This document shows positions 39,401 through 40,592 of a stretch of 40,592 nucleotides of DNA, piece after piece. Origin of the DNA: Mycolicibacterium palauense (lineage in GTDB: Bacteria > Actinomycetota > Actinomycetes > Mycobacteriales > Mycobacteriaceae); contig NZ_NVQF01000057.1 in assembly GCF_002592005.1 (NCBI RefSeq), positions 1 through 40,592 of the forward strand, read 5' to 3'. The position numbers were made by a program, and so were the translations under genes. The number at the start of each line of letters is the position of its first letter. Positions within the stretch are counted from its first letter, which is position 1. Below the pieces are notes generated by a model. It had not been told where the DNA came from. It ran no database searches and saw only the letters and a list, made by a program, of their open reading frames with translations.

Positions 39401-39817
39401 GGCATCTACAACCAGAATCTGCAGGCCGTGCCGCCGACGGGATCGATCTCCTACATCAACCACTCGACGAGCTCGATCCACCCGGTGGCCAGCAAGATCG
39501 AGATCCGCAAGGAAGGCAAGATCGGGCGCGTCTACTACCCGGCGCCGTACCTGACCAACGACAACCTGGAGTACTACCAGGACGCCTACGAGATCGGCTA
39601 CGAGAAGATCATCGACACCTACGCCGCAGCCACCCAGCACGTGGACCAGGGGCTGAGCCTGACGCTGTTCTTCAAGGACACCGCCAACACCCGCGATGTC
39701 AACAAGGCGCAAATCTACGCCTGGCGCAAGGGCATCAAGACGCTGTACTACATCCGGCTGCGCCAGATGGCCTTGGAGGGCACCGAGGTCGAGGGCTGCG
39801 TGTCCTGCATGCTCTAG
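36419..39817 (+). CDS. nrdE: NrdE, class Ib ribonucleotide reductase large subunit, with intein
   Basis: The precursor is 1132 aa. Removing residues 186-595 (the intein) leaves 722 residues, the normal NrdE length. The exteins read through as EPVS-CFLLRIED, and the junction Cys is the redox-active cysteine of the reductase (the E. coli NrdA Cys225 equivalent). Downstream are the active-site segments NLCSEI (radical/active-site Cys and Glu) and the conserved PPTGSIS, plus the C-terminal CVSC pair that exchanges electrons with NrdH. The start is GTG, overlapping nrdI by 34 nt, giving the usual PPTVTAAEP N-terminus. The protein reduces ribonucleoside diphosphates. Without splicing it would be inactive, since the intein splits the core. 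A strong terminator follows. Confidence 0.97.
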   Translation: MPPTVTAAEPVTTGVHALPGETDYHALNAMLNLYDADGRIQFDKDVLAARQYFLQHVNQNTVFFHNQDEKLDYLIRENYYEREVLDQYSRNFVKTLLDRAYAKKFRFPTFLGAFKYYTSYTLKTFDGKRYLERFEDRVVMVALTLASGDTVLAERLVDEIIEGRFQPATPTFLNSGKKQRGEPVSCFPAGTPIDTPDGPRAIETLQPGDRVLSHDGSFSLVESVIENPNDKALVSVSHFGHKEPILCTPEHPILVWTTRDVKTIIDGDGADPFNGFVWLAAKDIHASDFIVTAAPLEGRERRVHDLMDHVGSGTYEEVDGLIRKVNCDMKHRNKQRHSMTFVSVNRYVEESYDLGLILGWYVAEGHVSKRLGADGQKLPNGIHFTVGSHELEYQQELAAAFKRVFATDLSVNQSVSDQSVRMICNSKVVAELFLSMVGTGYHHKRLSHDVLTADDEFQRGLLAGLFRGDGCTTTGGMVLDLVNPELIDQVQLLLRRVGIVSRVRQYVNQAGNVTGQVFVPGLPGANEDFIFDVGKNLYNYVGQKGTSRKTFQVVHGRTVFGVRELTSTLDVPEKVYNLHVEGTHTYTIRGTVVHNCFLLRIEDNMESIGRSINSALQLSKRGGGVALLLSNIREHGAPIKNIENQSSGVIPIMKLLEDSFSYANQLGARQGAGAVYLHAHHPDIYRFLDTKRENADEKIRIKTLSLGVVIPDITFELAKKNEDMYLFSPYDVERVYDMPFADISVTEKYHEMVNDARIRKTKIKAREFFQTLAELQFESGYPYIMYEDTVNRANPIEGKITHSNLCSEILQVSTPSEFNDDLSYSKVGKDISCNLGSLNIAKAMDSPDFSQTIEVAIRALTAVSDQTHITSVPSIEQGNNDSHAIGLGQMNLHGYLARERILYGSEEGVDFTNIYFYTVLYHALRASNRIAIERGTHFKGFERSKYASGEFFDKYTEQVWEPKTDKVRQLFIDAGIRIPDQDDWRRLKESVQAHGIYNQNLQAVPPTGSISYINHSTSSIHPVASKIEIRKEGKIGRVYYPAPYLTNDNLEYYQDAYEIGYEKIIDTYAAATQHVDQGLSLTLFFKDTANTRDVNKAQIYAWRKGIKTLYYIRLRQMALEGTEVEGCVSCML
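36974..38203 (+). other. intein with LAGLIDADG homing endonuclease, inserted in NrdE
   Basis: This 410-residue in-frame insertion is flanked by the two halves of NrdE. Splicing motifs are Cys1 at the start (CFPAGTPIDTPDG, block A), CTPEHPIL (block B, Thr and His), VYNLHVEGTHTYTI (block F) and the terminal VHN followed by extein Cys+1 (block G). The centre carries two dodecapeptide motifs of a LAGLIDADG endonuclease: LGLILGWYVAEG (about intein residue 167) and GLLAGLFRGDG (about 275). Both catalytic acids (Glu and Asp) are kept, so the endonuclease looks intact. Base use is visibly less GC-rich than in the exteins, a sign of transfer. All residues needed for protein splicing are present. Confidence 0.96.
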
Positions 39818-39833
39818 GGCAGAGATCAACGTG

Positions 39834-39870
39834 AAGCAGGCCAGAGGAAACCTCCTCTGGCCTGCTTTTT
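39834..39870 (+). terminator. intrinsic terminator of the nrd operon
   Basis: A perfect 14-bp stem (39834-39847 and 39854-39867), a 6-nt loop and a run of five T (39866-39870) lie 17 bp past the nrdE stop. It is a textbook Rho-independent terminator. Confidence 0.95.
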
Positions 39871-39927
39871 CGTTAGGCAGCCTGTTCGGCTACTTCTGCA
39901 CTTGGTTGACAGGTTTGGGCATCGTGC

Positions 39928-39993
39928 GGGGCACAAATGGGGCACGTCGCGGGGCACGGACAGCGGCTGGGTAGATGGCGGGGAGTGGGGCAC
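39928..39993 (+). repeat. four GGGGCAC direct repeats, possible integrase arm sites
   Basis: GGGGCAC occurs at 39928, 39939, 39951 and 39987. The starts are 11, 12 and 36 bp apart, all near multiples of one helical turn. They stand directly before and in the start of the integrase remnant, where arm-type integrase-binding sites of an att region are expected. The rest of 39871-39974 shows no gene. Confidence 0.5.
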
Positions 39994-40257
39994 GCGACTT
40001 CGGCGGCATCCGGAAGCTCCCGAGCGAGCGGTGGCAGGCCCGGTACTGCGCGGCAGACGGGCAGCGGAGGACGGCACCCGTCACGTTCACCACGAAGATG
40101 TCAACGGCGGCCGAAAATTGACCCCTTTTCGCCGACACGGGGTTAGTTTTCAGGCGACGCCGACAGAAGAAAGCCGCGAGTGCCTGGCTCGCTGATACAC
40201 AGAGCGATATCGAGCGCGGCCGGTGGAAGAGTTCCGAGCAGATCGCCGCCGAGGACG
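39975..40257 (+). pseudogene. phage-type integrase remnant (N-terminus), interrupted
   Basis: The ATG at 39975 opens the usual N-terminal domain of actinobacterial tyrosine integrases: GGIRKLPSERWQARYCAADGQ, then TAPVTFTTK. A stop (TGA at 40119-40121) lies inside a 67-bp inserted element. On removing the element and one target copy, the frame continues as KKAASAWLADTQSDIERGRW and SSEQIAAED, the expected next part of the domain. Homology then stops; the catalytic domain is missing. It is a decayed end of an integrated phage or ICE. The first 48 codons may still be transcribed but would make only a fragment. Confidence 0.8.
40094..40170. mobile_element. 67-bp miniature inverted-repeat transposon with GAAGA target duplication
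   Basis: The element runs from 40099 to 40165. Its ends are 27-bp imperfect terminal inverted repeats, TGTC...ACCCC (40099-40125) and GGGGT...GACA (40139-40165), with 20 of 27 positions matching; both tips are TGTC/GACA. Only 13 bp lie between them. It is flanked by perfect 5-bp copies of GAAGA (40094-40098 and 40166-40170). Element plus one target copy is 72 bp, so the host frame is kept apart from one TGA. It carries no transposase and must have been moved in trans. Confidence 0.8.
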
Positions 40258-40439
40258 TTGAAGCTGCCGCGGCTGACCGTCGCGTCGGGTCGAACCACCG
40301 CCGATATCGACACGGCGACGCGGGTCCTGACGATGTCCGACAGGGGCGCCACGCAACGGGCGATCGCGGAGGCAGTCGGGGTGTGTCGACGTCGACGGTG
40401 CAGCGGATCCTTCGGGCCGCCCGGGACTCCGCTGCCTGA
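40258..40439 (+). pseudogene. fragment of an HTH-containing protein with a 2-nt frameshift
   Basis: From about 40261 the frame reads LPRLTVASGRTTADIDTATRVL, then a helix-turn-helix RGATQRAIAEAVGV. At 40381-40386 a TG duplication breaks the frame. Deleting two bases gives VSTSTVQRILRAARDSAA and a stop at 40437-40439, which completes the HTH. The frame differs from that of the integrase remnant before it, so this is a separate gene fragment joined by deletion. I do not know the family. Confidence 0.6.
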
Positions 40440-40463
40440 CCCTGCACCGAGCTCACGCGGTGA

Positions 40464-40592
40464 TCAGATGGGCATTCGATACCCGTAGAACTCGTGGTCC
40501 TCGTTGTAGCCGCCGTGGCCCTTGCCGATGCCGTCGAAACTGTCCACGAACTCGATCGACTCGATCCACTTGACCTGTTTGAAGCCCAGTTC
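40464..40592 (-). CDS. C-terminus of a sulfite-oxidase-type molybdopterin oxidoreductase, partial
   Basis: The last 42 codons of a minus-strand gene run to the window edge. The residues GFKQVKWIESIEFVDSF and YNEDHEFYGYRMPI are typical of the end of SUOX/YedY-like molybdopterin enzymes (dimerisation-domain tail). The catalytic part lies outside the window. It is the first intact gene beyond the mobile-element scar. Confidence 0.8.
   Translation of the reverse strand, partial: ELGFKQVKWIESIEFVDSFDGIGKGHGGYNEDHEFYGYRMPI

Noticed and set aside
37799..39829. 676-codon minus-strand open frame opposite nrdE
   Set aside because: It is opposite a highly conserved reductase sequence, with Val/Leu/Asp-rich composition and no recognisable domain.
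40180..40488. 102-codon open frame after the integrase remnant taken as an intact gene
   Set aside because: The HTH pattern breaks at the TG duplication and only resumes in another frame; no ribosome-binding site precedes the start.
1..40592. tRNA, rRNA or CRISPR arrays
   Set aside because: I looked for cloverleaf-like segments and for regularly spaced 25-40 bp repeats and saw none; the only tandem repeats are the short ones listed.

Overview
The window is high-GC actinobacterial DNA, almost certainly from a fast-growing mycobacterium (Mycolicibacterium-like). The grounds are a Huc-type [NiFe] hydrogenase operon like that of M. smegmatis, and two gene blocks that, from memory, match M. tuberculosis gene for gene: Rv0081-Rv0087 (hyc-like complex) and Rv3051c-Rv3059 (nrdE-nrdI-nrdH through dinB2 to cyp136). 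All family calls come from reading the sequence; no search was run.

Layout. 1-3060: a 5'-truncated GAF-histidine kinase, an aldolase-like protein without its catalytic lysine, and an AraC-type regulator. 3305-12022 (+): the huc operon, nine genes for the atmospheric-H2 hydrogenase (stalk, small and large subunits), its maturation peptidase and five accessory genes; from hucL on every junction overlaps by 1-4 nt. 12086-19847 (-): a HicB-like ORF and a seven-gene operon for a membrane complex related to complex I and group 4 hydrogenase, headed by an ArsR-type regulator; its large subunit lacks all four NiFe-binding cysteines. 20010-25246: a sulfur/persulfide module with a 42-aa Cys-rich microprotein, thioredoxin, metallo-beta-lactamase/rhodanese protein, membrane rhodanese, two tandem TauE-type exporters, a CstR-like repressor and a DUF302 protein. 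Four near-identical ATACCCC-nn-GGGGTAT operators tie it together. 25393-27572: a DUF2254 membrane protein, then a stand-alone LeuA regulatory domain behind a leaderless Leu/Val attenuator. 27590-35106: cyp136, TetR, SDR, AAA ATPase, two further TetR regulators, dinB2 and an FMN reductase. 35679-39817: nrdH-nrdI-nrdE, with nrdE interrupted by a 410-residue intein carrying a LAGLIDADG endonuclease. 39870-40440: a decayed mobile-element scar, including a 67-bp miniature transposon with a perfect 5-bp target duplication inside an integrase remnant. The window ends in the 3' end of a sulfite-oxidase-type gene.

How the parts relate. Huc would feed electrons from trace H2 to the respiratory chain. 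The hyc-like complex has proton-pumping membrane subunits but no recognisable substrate site. The sulfur module would sense persulfide and dispose of it. The nrd operon makes deoxynucleotides under probable NrdR control, and its intein sits exactly at the redox-active cysteine of NrdE.

The signals I rate highest are the cysteine-less hyc complex, the intein at the NrdE active-site cysteine, the miniature transposon with its target duplication, the leaderless attenuator in front of an isolated LeuA domain, and the CstR operator set.
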